A stretch of DNA of 64,000 nt from DASRFR01 sp035651455 (GTDB taxonomy: Bacteria; Acidobacteriota; Terriglobia; Terriglobales; Acidobacteriaceae), in the NCBI GenBank assembly GCA_035651455.1, contig DASRFR010000049.1, positions 124,001-188,000 of the forward strand, written 5' to 3'. Below the pieces are notes generated by a model. That model was not told where the DNA came from. It did not search any database and worked only from the letters and a program-made list of their open reading frames with translations. The number at the start of each line of letters is the position of its first letter. The first letter of the stretch is position 1. A program made the translations under genes and the position numbers. This document shows, one piece after another, positions 9,612 to 20,000 of this stretch.

Positions 9612-10574
9612 ATGTTAAGGCGGTTTCTAGTGACGCTTCTGCGACGTTCCCTGTTTGTTCTCTTGTTGGTTTGCCTTGGATGCGCGGGCCAATCGGCCCC
9701 GCCCGATACGGTGCAGCGAATCGAGCGCCAGGTGCGCGCGTTCTACAGCATTCCGGCTTCCGTGAAGATCATTGTCGGCCCCTTGAAGCCCAGCGACTTT
9801 CCGGAATACGACACGGTAAAGATCGCCTTCGACAGCGGCGATGGTAAGAAGCAGGATTATGACTTCCTGCTTGCCAAGGACGGCAAGACCCTCATGCGGC
9901 TGGTGAAGTTCGATCTCACCAAGGATCCCTATGCCGAGGTCATGAAAAAGATCGACATTAAAGGCAGGCCGACTCGCGGGAACAAGGACGCGAAGGTAGT
10001 CGCCGTGAACTATGACGACTTCGAGTGCCCGTTCTGCTCGCGCATGCACCAGACGCTTTTTCCGGAAATGTTGAAGGAATACGGCGATCGCGTGATGTTC
10101 GTCTACAAGGATTTTCCCCTTAAGGAAATCCACCCGTGGGCGACGCATGCCGCGGTGGACGCAAACTGCCTGGCCGAGCAGAAGCCCGACGCTTTCTGGT
10201 CCTTTGCCGACTACATTCATTCCAACCAGGGAATGGTGAACAGCCAGCGCGGCCGGGATGCGCAGTTCGACGCCGTGGACAAGATCGCCATGGAGCAAGG
10301 TCAGAAAAACAGCGTAGACGCGGCCAAGCTGCAGGCTTGCATCAAGGCGCAGAATGACGATGCGGTGAAGGCTTCGGTGAAAGAGGCAGATGGGTTGGGC
10401 ATCACGGCCACGCCCACCATGTACGTGAATGGCGAGAAAATCGATGGCGCCCTTTCGCTGGATGAAATGCGGGCGGTTTTCGACCGCGCTTTGAAGCAGG
10501 CCGGCGTGCCCGCTCCCGACCATGCGACATCGGCTTCGACCGGTACTCCCGCAAGCGCCGCGACAGCAAAATGA
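9612..10574 (+). CDS. Exported DsbA-like thiol-disulfide oxidoreductase
   Basis: A 320-residue protein. The N-terminus is a basic, hydrophobic export signal (RRSLFVLLLVCLGCAG); a Cys follows a GA/G-type site, so it may be a lipoprotein, though the lipobox is imperfect. A 90-residue N-terminal domain precedes a thioredoxin-fold DsbA domain with the active site CPFC (C139, C142) and a cis-Pro in TATPTMYVNG. It probably oxidises or isomerises disulfides in periplasmic proteins. The C-terminus is a low-complexity Ala/Ser/Thr tail. The SurA-like foldase starts 34 bases later, so the two are probably one unit for folding exported proteins. Confidence 0.88.
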   Translation: MLRRFLVTLLRRSLFVLLLVCLGCAGQSAPPDTVQRIERQVRAFYSIPASVKIIVGPLKPSDFPEYDTVKIAFDSGDGKKQDYDFLLAKDGKTLMRLVKFDLTKDPYAEVMKKIDIKGRPTRGNKDAKVVAVNYDDFECPFCSRMHQTLFPEMLKEYGDRVMFVYKDFPLKEIHPWATHAAVDANCLAEQKPDAFWSFADYIHSNQGMVNSQRGRDAQFDAVDKIAMEQGQKNSVDAAKLQACIKAQNDDAVKASVKEADGLGITATPTMYVNGEKIDGALSLDEMRAVFDRALKQAGVPAPDHATSASTGTPASAATAK

Positions 10575-10608
10575 GCCGTCGCACTTGCGGAAGCAGGAGA
10601 CAAACAAC

Positions 10609-11679
10609 TTGAGCGTGAATGGAACCTTTCGACACGGTGCGTGGCTTTGCCTGCTTGGCGCGACGATGTTGGCAACGTTTGGCTGCCAGTCGAAGCAGAC
10701 GGGCGCTGACGTCATGGCATCGGTGGATGGGCGCAAGATCTACCGCACGGACGTGGAGAAGTATTACCAGAACCAGACCGCGGGCTCGGACCAGCGGCCG
10801 GTTGGCGAGCAGTCGACCAGCCTGCGCCTGAGCATCCTGCGCGAACTCATCGACGACGAAATTCTGACGCGCCGGGCGGAAAAACTGGGACTGCTGGCGA
10901 CCGACGATGAAGTCGAGAAGAAGCTCAGCGAGATAAAGTCGCCTTATACCCAGGAGCAGTTCGATCAGAAGCTCAAAGAGCAGAAGATCACGCTGGACGA
11001 TTTCAAACACGATCTGCGGCGATCGCTGACTGTGGAGAAAGTTTTGAACAAGGAGATCACTTCCAAGATCAACGTCACCGATCAGGACATCACCGACTAT
11101 TACAACGCCCACAAAGCGGAATTTAACCTGATCGAACCGCAATACCACCTGGCGCAGATCTGGGTCACCACCCAGCCCAATCCGCAGGTGCACAATTTGA
11201 AGAACGACAAGGCGCAAAACGAGGCGGAAGCGCGCAAAAAAATCCAGATGCTGATGAACCGCCTGGATAGCGGCGACGACTTCGCTACCCTCGCCATGAA
11301 CTATTCCGAAGATTCGGAGACCTCGGGCAATGGCGGGGACCTGGGTTTCACCGCGGAGTCGTCATTACGCAACACCGATCCGTTCACTCGCGATGCGGTC
11401 ATGAAGCTCAAGCCCGGACAGTACAGTCCGATCATCACCGTAGGCAATCCCGCGAACCGGCAGGTGTTTGGCTTTCGAATCGTGAAGCTGATGTCCAAGG
11501 AACCCGCGGGCCAGCGCGAACTGAGCGATCCTCGCGTGCAGCAAGCGATACGGCAGCAGTTGCGGGACCGTCGTGAGCAGTTGCTGAAAGCCGCATACTA
11601 CGAGGACCTGCGGGACCACGCCAAGGTCGACAATTACTACGCGCAGGAAATTCTCAAGACCACGGGACAGGCTAACTAG
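10609..11679 (+). CDS. SurA-like peptidyl-prolyl isomerase lipoprotein
   Basis: 356 residues from a TTG at 10609, chosen because AGGAG at 10595-10599 lies 9 bases upstream; a GTG at 10615 is also possible. A hydrophobic signal leads to a lipobox-like ATFGC. The N-terminal SurA chaperone region (residues 35-170; ILRELIDDEILTRRAEKLGL) is followed by one parvulin domain (about 175-300) with the characteristic D..F..LA...SED.....GGDLG. Family role: escorting unfolded outer-membrane proteins through the periplasm. Its stop codon (ends 11679) abuts the stop of the biotin-carrier gene on the other strand (11680), with no base between. Confidence 0.88.
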   Translation: MSVNGTFRHGAWLCLLGATMLATFGCQSKQTGADVMASVDGRKIYRTDVEKYYQNQTAGSDQRPVGEQSTSLRLSILRELIDDEILTRRAEKLGLLATDDEVEKKLSEIKSPYTQEQFDQKLKEQKITLDDFKHDLRRSLTVEKVLNKEITSKINVTDQDITDYYNAHKAEFNLIEPQYHLAQIWVTTQPNPQVHNLKNDKAQNEAEARKKIQMLMNRLDSGDDFATLAMNYSEDSETSGNGGDLGFTAESSLRNTDPFTRDAVMKLKPGQYSPIITVGNPANRQVFGFRIVKLMSKEPAGQRELSDPRVQQAIRQQLRDRREQLLKAAYYEDLRDHAKVDNYYAQEILKTTGQAN

Positions 11680-12177
11680 TTATTCGACGATGGCCAGCAC
11701 GTCGCCCGCATTGACGGCCGTGCCTTCCGAGACGGGTAATTGACGAATAATCCCGCGCTTGGGCGATTTGATTTCGTTCTGCATCTTCATGGCTTCCACC
11801 ACGACCACGCCCTGACCGGCTTCCACTTCATCTTTTTCCCTGGCCAGCACGCGCACAACTTTTCCCGGCATGGGCGCGACTAGCTTCTTTGGACCTGCGC
11901 CCGCGCCCACGCCCGTTCTGCGGCTGCGGAGTGAGCGGGGGTCGCGCAATTCAGCCGCGTAGCGCAGGCTGCCTACCCAGAAGTGCAAATCGTCCGCGGT
12001 CGCCTCGCGCTTGATCTCGTATGCCTTGCCGTCGAGGATCAGCGAGAGCACGTCGCGACGGGCAAGGACCGCGTCCAGATCGACTTCGCGTCCGTCCAGG
12101 TGGCAATGCCAGCGGCCTTCAGCCTGGCTGAGCTCCAGTTGGTAGGACTTCCCGTCGATGAGCACGTGGTAGAGCAT
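11680..12177 (-). CDS. Biotin carboxyl carrier protein with BT-like N-terminal region
   Basis: 165 residues. The C-terminal 70 residues form a biotinyl domain with the biotinylation motif EAMKMQNE; the modified Lys is K131. The first 85 residues (YHVLIDGKSYQLEL, WHCHLDGREVDL, LILDGKAYEIKR, FWVGSLRYAAEL) resemble the beta-strands of the BT linker domain found in alpha chains of propionyl- and methylcrotonyl-CoA carboxylases, rather than the Pro/Ala-rich N-terminus of fatty-acid AccB. A Gly/Ala hinge (GVGAGAGP) joins the two. The gene follows the biotin carboxylase gene after 57 bases. The substrate acyl-CoA cannot be told without the carboxyltransferase. Confidence 0.9.
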   Translation of the reverse strand: MLYHVLIDGKSYQLELSQAEGRWHCHLDGREVDLDAVLARRDVLSLILDGKAYEIKREATADDLHFWVGSLRYAAELRDPRSLRSRRTGVGAGAGPKKLVAPMPGKVVRVLAREKDEVEAGQGVVVVEAMKMQNEIKSPKRGIIRQLPVSEGTAVNAGDVLAIVE

Positions 12178-12234
12178 GTGTCTAGAGCTTCCGGTACCAG
12201 GCAGTCGGATGCCGAGCTGTCCGGCCGCGCCGTT

Positions 12235-13767
12235 TTAGTGCAGCGCCTCCGCGCGTCCGGTTTGCTTCCAGTTGGAGGGCTTGTGGCGCACAACGTCCTC
12301 GCCGCTGCCATTTCGCGAGGCGCCATTCGTTGCTGCCGGCGCTGTCGGCTCAAGTATGGCGAACAGCCCAGCCGCGATGGCTGCAATCTCCGCGCCGCCG
12401 CTGTCGCTTACGTCCAACTTCGGCCCTCGCTCCAGCAGGCGATCAAGATACCCGGTGTCGATCTTTCCCGCTTGATACTCCGGGTCTCGCAGAATTCGCC
12501 GAAACAACGACAGGTTGGTCTTGATGCCTCCCACAAAATACTCGCTCATGGCACGAGTCAGACGCGAGATGGCCTGCGCGCGGTCGGTCCCATAGCCAAT
12601 CAGCTTTGCCAGCAACGGATCGTAGTCGATGGGGACTGTCCAACCTTCATACATGCCGCTGTCGCGACGGATGCCAGGGCCCGAGGGCGGCAGCAATAGC
12701 GTGATCTTGCCAGGGCTGGGAAAGAAATTGTTGTCCGGGTCTTCGGCATAAATACGGCATTCGATGGCGTGCCCGCGCAGCCGTACGCCCTCTTGATTGA
12801 ATGGCAGTCTTGCTCCGGAAGCAATGTGAATCTGGAGATGAACCAGGTCGAGCCCGGTGACGATCTCGGTAACCGGGTGTTCCACCTGCAGGCGGGTATT
12901 CATCTCGAGAAAATAGAAATTCTTATCCTGATCGACGAGAAACTCGATGGTACCGGCGTTGGTGTAGCCCGCAGCCTGCGCCACACGCACGGCAACCTCG
13001 CCCATGCGGCGGCGCATATCTGCGTCCACAATCGGCGATGGGGCCTCCTCCATCACTTTTTGATGGCGCCGCTGAATGGAACACTCGCGTTCTCCCAGGT
13101 ACACGGTGTTCCCGTGCTCGTCGGCGAGAACCTGCATCTCAATGTGCCGGGGATTCACAATGGCTTTCTCGATGTACACTTCGCCGTCGCCGAATGAGCG
13201 CTGGGCCTCGCTCTGGGACGATTCGAGAGAGGACTGCAGTTCCTCGGCGCTGCGCACCAGCCGCATGCCCTTGCCGCCTCCGCCTGCCGCGGCCTTCAGC
13301 ATGATGGGATAGCCGATGGTGGCTGCCACCCGGTAGGCCTCTTCCACCGACTGCAAACCACGAGACGTGCCCGGCACGAACGGCACGCCGATCTTCTCCA
13401 TGGCTTGACGGGCGCGGGTTTTCGAGCCCATCTTCTGCATGGCTTCAGCGGTGGGGCCGATGAACTTAATCCCTGCGTCGGAGCAAGCTTGCGCAAACCC
13501 CGCGTTCTCAGAGAGGAATCCGTAACCCGGATGGATGGCGTCAGCGCCGCAGCGGTGGGCCACGTTCAGGATTTTGTCGATGTTCAGATAGGACTCGCGG
13601 GCTGCCGCCGGGCCAATCGCGTAAGCTTCGTCAGCTTTGCGGACGTGCAGGGAAGCGCGATCCACATCGGAGTAAACCGCCACCGACGTGATTCCCAACT
13701 CCCGGCAGGCGCGGATCACGCGCACAGCAATCTCACCGCGGTTCGCTATCAGGATCTTCTTGAACAT
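12235..13767 (-). CDS. accC: Biotin carboxylase subunit of an acyl-CoA carboxylase
   Basis: 510 residues. It contains the biotin carboxylase N-domain (MFKKILIANRGEIAVRVIRA), an ATP-grasp domain with the glycine loop AAAGGGGKGM (near 159-168) and the catalytic EMNTRLQVEHPVTE, and the C-domain. ATP and bicarbonate are used to carboxylate biotin on the carrier. Usual AccC is about 450 residues; here 58 more residues follow LDRLLERGPKLD, containing a helix (AEIAAIAAGLFAIL) and ending SNWKQTGRAEALH. That tail resembles the junction to the BT domain in one-chain carboxylase alpha subunits. It is the upstream gene of the pair. The accC name is used by homology; a propionyl/methylcrotonyl-type role is equally possible. 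Confidence 0.92.
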   Translation of the reverse strand: MFKKILIANRGEIAVRVIRACRELGITSVAVYSDVDRASLHVRKADEAYAIGPAAARESYLNIDKILNVAHRCGADAIHPGYGFLSENAGFAQACSDAGIKFIGPTAEAMQKMGSKTRARQAMEKIGVPFVPGTSRGLQSVEEAYRVAATIGYPIMLKAAAGGGGKGMRLVRSAEELQSSLESSQSEAQRSFGDGEVYIEKAIVNPRHIEMQVLADEHGNTVYLGERECSIQRRHQKVMEEAPSPIVDADMRRRMGEVAVRVAQAAGYTNAGTIEFLVDQDKNFYFLEMNTRLQVEHPVTEIVTGLDLVHLQIHIASGARLPFNQEGVRLRGHAIECRIYAEDPDNNFFPSPGKITLLLPPSGPGIRRDSGMYEGWTVPIDYDPLLAKLIGYGTDRAQAISRLTRAMSEYFVGGIKTNLSLFRRILRDPEYQAGKIDTGYLDRLLERGPKLDVSDSGGAEIAAIAAGLFAILEPTAPAATNGASRNGSGEDVVRHKPSNWKQTGRAEALH

Positions 13768-13865
13768 GCAGGAAGCGCAGGAAATTCTCGAGCCAATCCT
13801 TCATTGTACCGAAGTTGCCGACCAAGTTCAGTGGCGCAAGCCGCTATGATGATGTCGGTGTTTCC

Positions 13866-15380
13866 ATGCTGAAGATGCAGGCAAATGCGGAGCTCACTTC
13901 CGCGCCGGAAATCGCAGACAATCCGCAGGACAGCCGGTTTCCATTCGGCTGGCTGCTGGTTGCGCTGCTGGCTGTCATCGCCGCAGCCCTGCGGTTCCAT
14001 GCGCTCGCGGTCAAGTCCTTCTGGCTGGACGAAGGCGTGAGCGTCGAAATCGCCCGTTTGGATTGGTACAACTTCGCGCGCATCCTGTGGCGGCGTGAAG
14101 CCAACATGGCGCTCTACTACCTTCTGCTTCGAGGATGGCTGAAGTTCGGCGACACCGAATTCTTCGTCCGCAGCCTCTCCATACTGCCCGCGCTCGCGAT
14201 GTTGCCGGTTCTGTACTGGCTGGGAAGAAAATTGTTTGATCGGCGTACCGGCCTGATTGCCGCCGCGCTTTTTACCGTGAACGCCTACAGCATCCGCTAC
14301 TCGCAGGAGGCGCGCAGTTACTCGCTCTACATTCTGCTGGCGACAGCCTCTTGCGCGGCGTTCATCGCATTTCTCGATTCCCCGATCCGGAGAAATCGTT
14401 TCCTTCACGTCGCTGCGAGCGTGCTGGCGGTGTACGCCCACTTTTACGCGGCGTTGATCGTCGCCGCTCAATGGGTGTCGGCGCGGATATTGGGCAGCAG
14501 GCCTGAGCAACTACGACGGAATTGGATCTGGATTGCTGTGCTCTCGTCGCCGGTGCTGGTTTTTGCGGCGGCGACCGGCGTCGGTCCACTCGCCTGGATT
14601 GAGCGGCCTGGGCTGAAAACACTGTACAAATATTACGATCACATGGCGGGGAACGGTGGCCCGATCCTGCTATGCGTGACTCTGTTGTGCTGTCTTGCCG
14701 CGCTCGCGCCCGTTGCAACCGGGCTGCTGCAGAAATCCCGGTCCCGCGGGGTGTGGCGATTTCAGTTCCTGCTGGCTTGGCTTCTTCTACCGGTTCTGTC
14801 GGTCGTGGCTGTTTCGCTGGCGCGGCCGATGTTCGTCGCGCGGTACTTTGTCGCTTGTCTGCCCGCGTTCCTGCTGCTTGTGGCCGCCGGGCTGCGGCGT
14901 CTGCCTCAAACCTGGATGCAGGTGGCCGCGCTGATCGTGGTGATTGCATTCTCTGCGCGAGGCGCCAGATCGTATTACCACCAGGATTTCGACCTGGGCA
15001 GAGATGACTGGCGCGGCGCCACAAGCTTTATAGTGAGCCACTCGCAACCCGGCGACGTCATCATCTTTCACCTTGCGATTGGGCGCATGCCGTACGAGTA
15101 CTACAAATCTCTGAGCCCCCAGGCGGTCAATACGCCGATGGTGGTTTTCCCGTCCCGAGGCGCGAGCATGGATTACCGCGATTTCATCGGAAAGCCTTCA
15201 GTCGAGTTTCTCAAGGACGCTGCGGGAAAATATTCTCGGGTGTGGGTCGTACTTAAGGACAACCAAACGCGGGGGGGCCCAGACCAGACGACGCGAGCGC
15301 TGGACCAGCTATTTCGAACGTCATACGCGCACGTCGATACGGCCGACTTCGCCGGCCTCGAGGTGAGGATTTACTACTAA
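13866..15380 (+). CDS. Glycosyltransferase family 39-like membrane protein
   Basis: 504 residues from the ATG at 13866; an in-frame ATG at 13815 exists but neither has a clear ribosome site. After a cytoplasmic N-terminus come a membrane segment (GWLLVALLAVIAAALRF) and the signature WLDEGVS (D55, E56), the acidic motif of the GT-C fold in PMT/ArnT-type enzymes. About ten membrane spans and a C-terminal periplasmic domain follow. These enzymes transfer sugars from polyprenyl-phosphate donors to lipids or proteins in the periplasm; donor and acceptor are unknown. It is transcribed away from accC, leaving 98 bases for both upstream regions. Confidence 0.85.
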   Translation: MLKMQANAELTSAPEIADNPQDSRFPFGWLLVALLAVIAAALRFHALAVKSFWLDEGVSVEIARLDWYNFARILWRREANMALYYLLLRGWLKFGDTEFFVRSLSILPALAMLPVLYWLGRKLFDRRTGLIAAALFTVNAYSIRYSQEARSYSLYILLATASCAAFIAFLDSPIRRNRFLHVAASVLAVYAHFYAALIVAAQWVSARILGSRPEQLRRNWIWIAVLSSPVLVFAAATGVGPLAWIERPGLKTLYKYYDHMAGNGGPILLCVTLLCCLAALAPVATGLLQKSRSRGVWRFQFLLAWLLLPVLSVVAVSLARPMFVARYFVACLPAFLLLVAAGLRRLPQTWMQVAALIVVIAFSARGARSYYHQDFDLGRDDWRGATSFIVSHSQPGDVIIFHLAIGRMPYEYYKSLSPQAVNTPMVVFPSRGASMDYRDFIGKPSVEFLKDAAGKYSRVWVVLKDNQTRGGPDQTTRALDQLFRTSYAHVDTADFAGLEVRIYY

Positions 15381-15541
15381 TTCGCCGCTCAACAGGGTCT
15401 CTGAGATTCCGACGTTGCATTGCGCGTCTTTTTCCTGCAGAATTCGCTAGTTCCTTCCCCACCCATAATCGCGTATACGGCGTGGCCTGCTGAATACAAT
15501 GCACGTGCGAAAGCCGGACGTGTTCAAGGAGAGGTGTAGCC

Positions 15542-16798
15542 ATTCGACGCACAGGCCCCGCCAGTTTTCTGATATTAGCTTGGAGATCTTTATCGTGCGT
15601 TAGCACGGCAATTGCCCTGTCGCTGGCCATTGTGTTTTTCTGCACAGGCTCGGCCGCTCAGGACCAGGCGTCGTCAGCGACCGCGTGGTCTACACCTGTA
15701 AACGAATTTGATCTGTATGTAAAGGTGCGGCTGGATGCGCCGTTGAAAGTTTCCAGATTGACGCCCGGCGAAGAGGTCTCGGGCACACTTCTACAGGACG
15801 TCTACTCTGGCAGCACGCAAATCTTTCCCGCTTCCAGCATGGTCCACTTGACGGTCGACCGGCTGGAGCGCCGTCCGCGCGGGCCCAACGATCACTGGCC
15901 GAGGGTGATCAAGGCATTCATGCGCCGCCATGAGATGTATCCCGTGTTTCGCTCGGCAACAGTGATCAGTCCCGACGGCCGGCAGACCTGCGTGCCAGTC
16001 TCCGTGGTATCGGTCAGCAAAGAGGTTGAGGTTGAGTCCACTCGGAAGAGAGATGCTCATCCGGATGCAAGCCCCATTACTGCCCGTAAATCACGACGCG
16101 AGCTGGGCCCGATTCTCACGCTCGCGGCCAGTAGCACGAAAACCTCGCCAGGGAATGAGCGCTTCACCGCGCAATCGCTAAGCCTTGTGCCGGGCATGGA
16201 AGCAAAAGTCATTCTGCTGCGGGACGTGAGCGCCTCGAAAGATCATGCCGGCGCTTCCTTTCAGGCGCGCCTCATCGAGCCGGTGAAGGTTGATTCAAAG
16301 ATTGTCCTGCCCGAAGGCAGTGTGCTCGCGGGAAAGGTGGTGAAGAGTCGCGCGCCCCGGACCCTGAGCCGTTCCGGTTCAATCTATCTCGCATTCACCG
16401 ATGTCACTGTTCCCGGAGGAGCCAGCAGCCCCATCGCAGCATCGATTGCCGGCGCGGAGATCGATCGCAATTCTCACACCATCATTGATCCCGAAGGGCA
16501 GATGCATGGCGACCGTCCCGGAAAAGCCTGGATGATCATGAACGTTGGCGTTACCGCGGGGATTGCAAAAGGGGCCGATGATGGCGCGCAATTGCTGATT
16601 GAGGCGCTTGTGTCGAGCGCGACCGATGTTTCGACAGCCGGAACGGCAAAGATAGTCTCGAGCTGTGCGTCGGCGATTTTCTTATTGACGCGGCACGGAC
16701 GCGATGTCGTCCTGCCGAAGTACACGCAGATGAAGATCGTGTTCGACCGCCCTGCGCAAATTGCTGAACGGCCGCTCAGATCCTCGCCGGGTTATTGA
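15542..16798 (+). CDS. Hypothetical secreted protein, probable ATT start
   Basis: The frame is open from the TGA at 15491 and has no ATG, GTG or TTG before a GTG at 15632. That GTG would cut off the basic part of a signal peptide. ATT at 15542, 7 bases after AAGGAGAGG, gives 418 residues with a normal signal (basic IRRTG, hydrophobic AIALSLAIVFF, then GSAAQD). The mature protein has two similar beta-rich halves, each with a G.E......L...V...S......PA/PEGS pattern (LTPGEEVSGTLLQDVYSG; VDSKIVLPEGSVLAGKVVKS). I do not recognise the family. It is followed by the TonB-dependent receptor 277 bases later. Confidence 0.7.
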   Translation: MRRTGPASFLILAWRSLSCVSTAIALSLAIVFFCTGSAAQDQASSATAWSTPVNEFDLYVKVRLDAPLKVSRLTPGEEVSGTLLQDVYSGSTQIFPASSMVHLTVDRLERRPRGPNDHWPRVIKAFMRRHEMYPVFRSATVISPDGRQTCVPVSVVSVSKEVEVESTRKRDAHPDASPITARKSRRELGPILTLAASSTKTSPGNERFTAQSLSLVPGMEAKVILLRDVSASKDHAGASFQARLIEPVKVDSKIVLPEGSVLAGKVVKSRAPRTLSRSGSIYLAFTDVTVPGGASSPIAASIAGAEIDRNSHTIIDPEGQMHGDRPGKAWMIMNVGVTAGIAKGADDGAQLLIEALVSSATDVSTAGTAKIVSSCASAIFLLTRHGRDVVLPKYTQMKIVFDRPAQIAERPLRSSPGY

Positions 16799-17075
16799 GC
16801 CTCGTCTCGGAATGGGAACAATGGCGCTCTGCAGCCCAGTTTTGCCGCCAAACCTACGCTTTTTGGAAGTGTCCCAGGTACGGCAGACGCTCGGGCGTGC
16901 AAATCTCCACCCCAAGTCTTACTATCCCTGTACTCCGGCCGGATAGACCTTGCTTTCCCACAAGAGCTGATGTAAAAACCACGCGGTACCACCTCCCACA
17001 ATGCATTCCTTCAGAATGCCGCGGGCTTTCTGCCGGTTGCGCCTGCTCGTCGTGCGGGCGATCCCTAGGAGAGTT

Positions 17076-20000
17076 ATGAACTCGAAAATCGCTTTCCTGT
17101 TGTCCTCGCTGGTGTTGCTGAGCGCTTTGGCCGCCGGCCAGGGCGCTGCCACGGGCGATCTGCGCGTCACCGTGAAAGATCCAAAGGGCGGTCTGGTTAC
17201 AAATGCGACCGTGACCGCGCGCGAACAGGCCAAGGCTACCGAGCGGACCAAGAAGACGAACGCCAACGGGGAGTACCGGCTGGTCGCGCTGCCTCCGGGG
17301 GACTACACGATCCTGGTGAATGCGCCGGGTTTCGCCAAGGTGGAAGCCCACGATATTCACATTACTGTGGGACAAATGGCGGACTTGCCGATCAACCTCG
17401 AAGTTGCGGGAACGCAGGAAGTGGTCACGGTAAGTTCGGAAGCGGAGTTGGTGGAAACCACGCGCACCTCGACCACCGACACGATCGAGCAGCGGCGCAT
17501 CGATAACCTGCCGATCAACGGCCGCAACTACATCAATTTCGCGCTGACGGATTCGCAGGTGCTGCGCGACAACGCGCCCAGCATCGGCGCAGCTCCCACT
17601 TCCGGCCTCAACATCAGCGGACAACGCGCGCGCTCGAACCTGGTCAATGTGGACGGCGCAGACGCCATCGATAACTCCGTGAATGGCGTGCGTTCCACCG
17701 TGTCGCAGGAAGCGGTCCAGGAGTTCCAGATCATCACCAACGGCTACGCGGCGGAATATGGAAGAGCGTCGGGTGGCGTGGTCAACATCATTACGCGGTC
17801 CGGTTCGAACGAATTCCACGGCGATGTGTACGGGTACATTCGCAACCGCAACTTCCAGGCGGTGAATCCCTTCAGCAACGTGTCGAATCCTGCCTACACT
17901 CGCGTGCAAGCCGGCGCGGCGTTTGGCGGCCCTATAAAAAAAGACAAGACATATTACTACTTTGCTTACGAGGTTACGCGGCGGCACGAAACCGGATTCT
18001 CCAGCATCGGGCAAGGTGGATACGGCCTGGTTCCATTTGACGCCTCGGGCCTGTTTGGCGCGCCCGCCGGGAGCTTCAACATCAATGTGACGCCACAGCA
18101 GGCGGCCTTTCTCGGCAATCCATTTCTGCCCCCCACGCTCACCCAGCCGTATGCTTTGCTGGCAGGTGAATCTTCCGGCATCGCACTGAATGGAGCTTAT
18201 CCGCAATCATTCCTCGGACTGGCCGCGTTGGGCATCATTCCCACGCCGGCAAACGGTACCAGTCCGCTGACCCAGTTTCCGACGTCTTGCAACCTGGCTC
18301 CCCCTCCCGCAACTTCCAACGTGCTCTGCAACGGACTGCCGAGCGGCTTTCTGACCTTGACGTCGCAGGCGGGCAATTACCCGATCTTCGAAGGCACGAG
18401 CCTTTACTCGCTGCGCCTCGATCACAACATCAACAATAGCCAGAGATTGATGCTGCGCGGCAACGTGAGCCCCAGCACCGTCACCGGTATCCAGGTGAAT
18501 GGCGAGAATCAAACGTTTGGGCAGAACGCATACTCGCGGACTTCACAGCAGACCTATCGCGACATTGCCATCGTGGCGCAGCATACGTGGACACTGGGCA
18601 GCGACAGGGTAAACGAGTTCCGTTTTCAGTTCGCCCGGCGCGGGCTGCTGTACGACTTTTCCAGCGCGCCCGGGGGCTCGAACCTGGCGGTCAATATTCC
18701 GGGCTTCGCCTTCTTCGGCCGCGAGCCTTATAGCTTCATTCAGCGCGAGGAACTGCGCTACCAGTTTACCGACAATTTTTCCTGGACTAAGGGGCGCCAC
18801 GACATGAAGTTCGGCGTCGATTTGAACTATATTCCCGTAACAGCGACCTTCACCGTCAACTATGGCGGCGTGATCGATTTTGGCGGACTGCAGGCCAGCC
18901 AGTTGGGATTCCCTGCCGTTCCAGGCGTCAGCATTCCCGATTTCTCCCCGGTGCAGGCATATGGACTGGGCATTCCCAGCGACTTCATTCAGGGGATCGG
19001 AAACCCGCACGACAACTTCCGCAATATTCCCCTCGGTCTCTTTTTTCAGGACGCCTGGAAGATCAGGCCTAACCTGACTCTGAACTATGGCCTGCGGTAC
19101 GACATTGAATTCCCGCCGCAGTTTGCGCCTCCTGACGCGTTGGCGCGATCGGCGTACAACAGCCTGGGTCTGCAGAAGGGAATTCAAACCGACAAAAACA
19201 ACTTTCAGCCGCGAGTAGGTATAGCGTGGAATCCACGAGGCGATGGCAAGACCGTACTGCGCGCGTCATACGGAATCTTTTATGACCACCCGTTGCTCGG
19301 TCTGTACTTTCTGGGTGATGCCTCTGATGGATCGAAAAGCGGACAATTGCTGTTTGCCGGCGGTGCACCGTGCAGTTCGGCAGGCGCGCCCGGCCCGCAG
19401 AATCTGAATGCGAGCAACATCTTTCAGGGTATCTTAGGGCTGCCGTCGTGCTTGCCCACAGCGGGCTCGGCATTCGGATACCAGGCGAACGGCAATTCGC
19501 AGCGCTTCGATCCCTTCTTCCCCAACTCGTTGTTTATCAACCAGGGATACATTTCGGCGGGCTTTCCACTTGCCTTCCAGCCGTTCGGCTATCCGCAAAG
19601 CAAGAACTTCGTGTACGCCTACTCGCAGCAGGCAAACCTGAGCTTCGAACAAGACCTCGGCCACGGTTTCGCCGTGAACGTCGCCTACAACTACAATGGC
19701 GGGCGGCACCTGAATCGTCCGATCAACGCGAACACTCCGCGAGGCGACCTGCTGGTGGCGAACTGGCAAGCCGCTGTGGCTGCCGCCACGGCAGCGGGCA
19801 TCGCTCCCAGCGATCCCAATTTCCCCAGCAATCCTCTTTTTGTGGGAACCTCGACGGCCTTCGCCCCCTGCGGGCTGAGTCCGACGGGCAAGCCTTACGT
19901 TCCGGCGGCGCTGGTCAACTTCTTCCGGCCCTCAGGATTCAATCCTTCGCTCATGAACGCGTTTGCGCCGTGCGTGCCGCTGGCGACCTCAGTCCTGCAA

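Noticed and set aside
16854..18206. A 450-residue frame on the minus strand
   Set aside because: It lies opposite the TonB-dependent receptor, uses the antisense of its codons, and has no ribosome site or family motif. The receptor reading has domain matches throughout.
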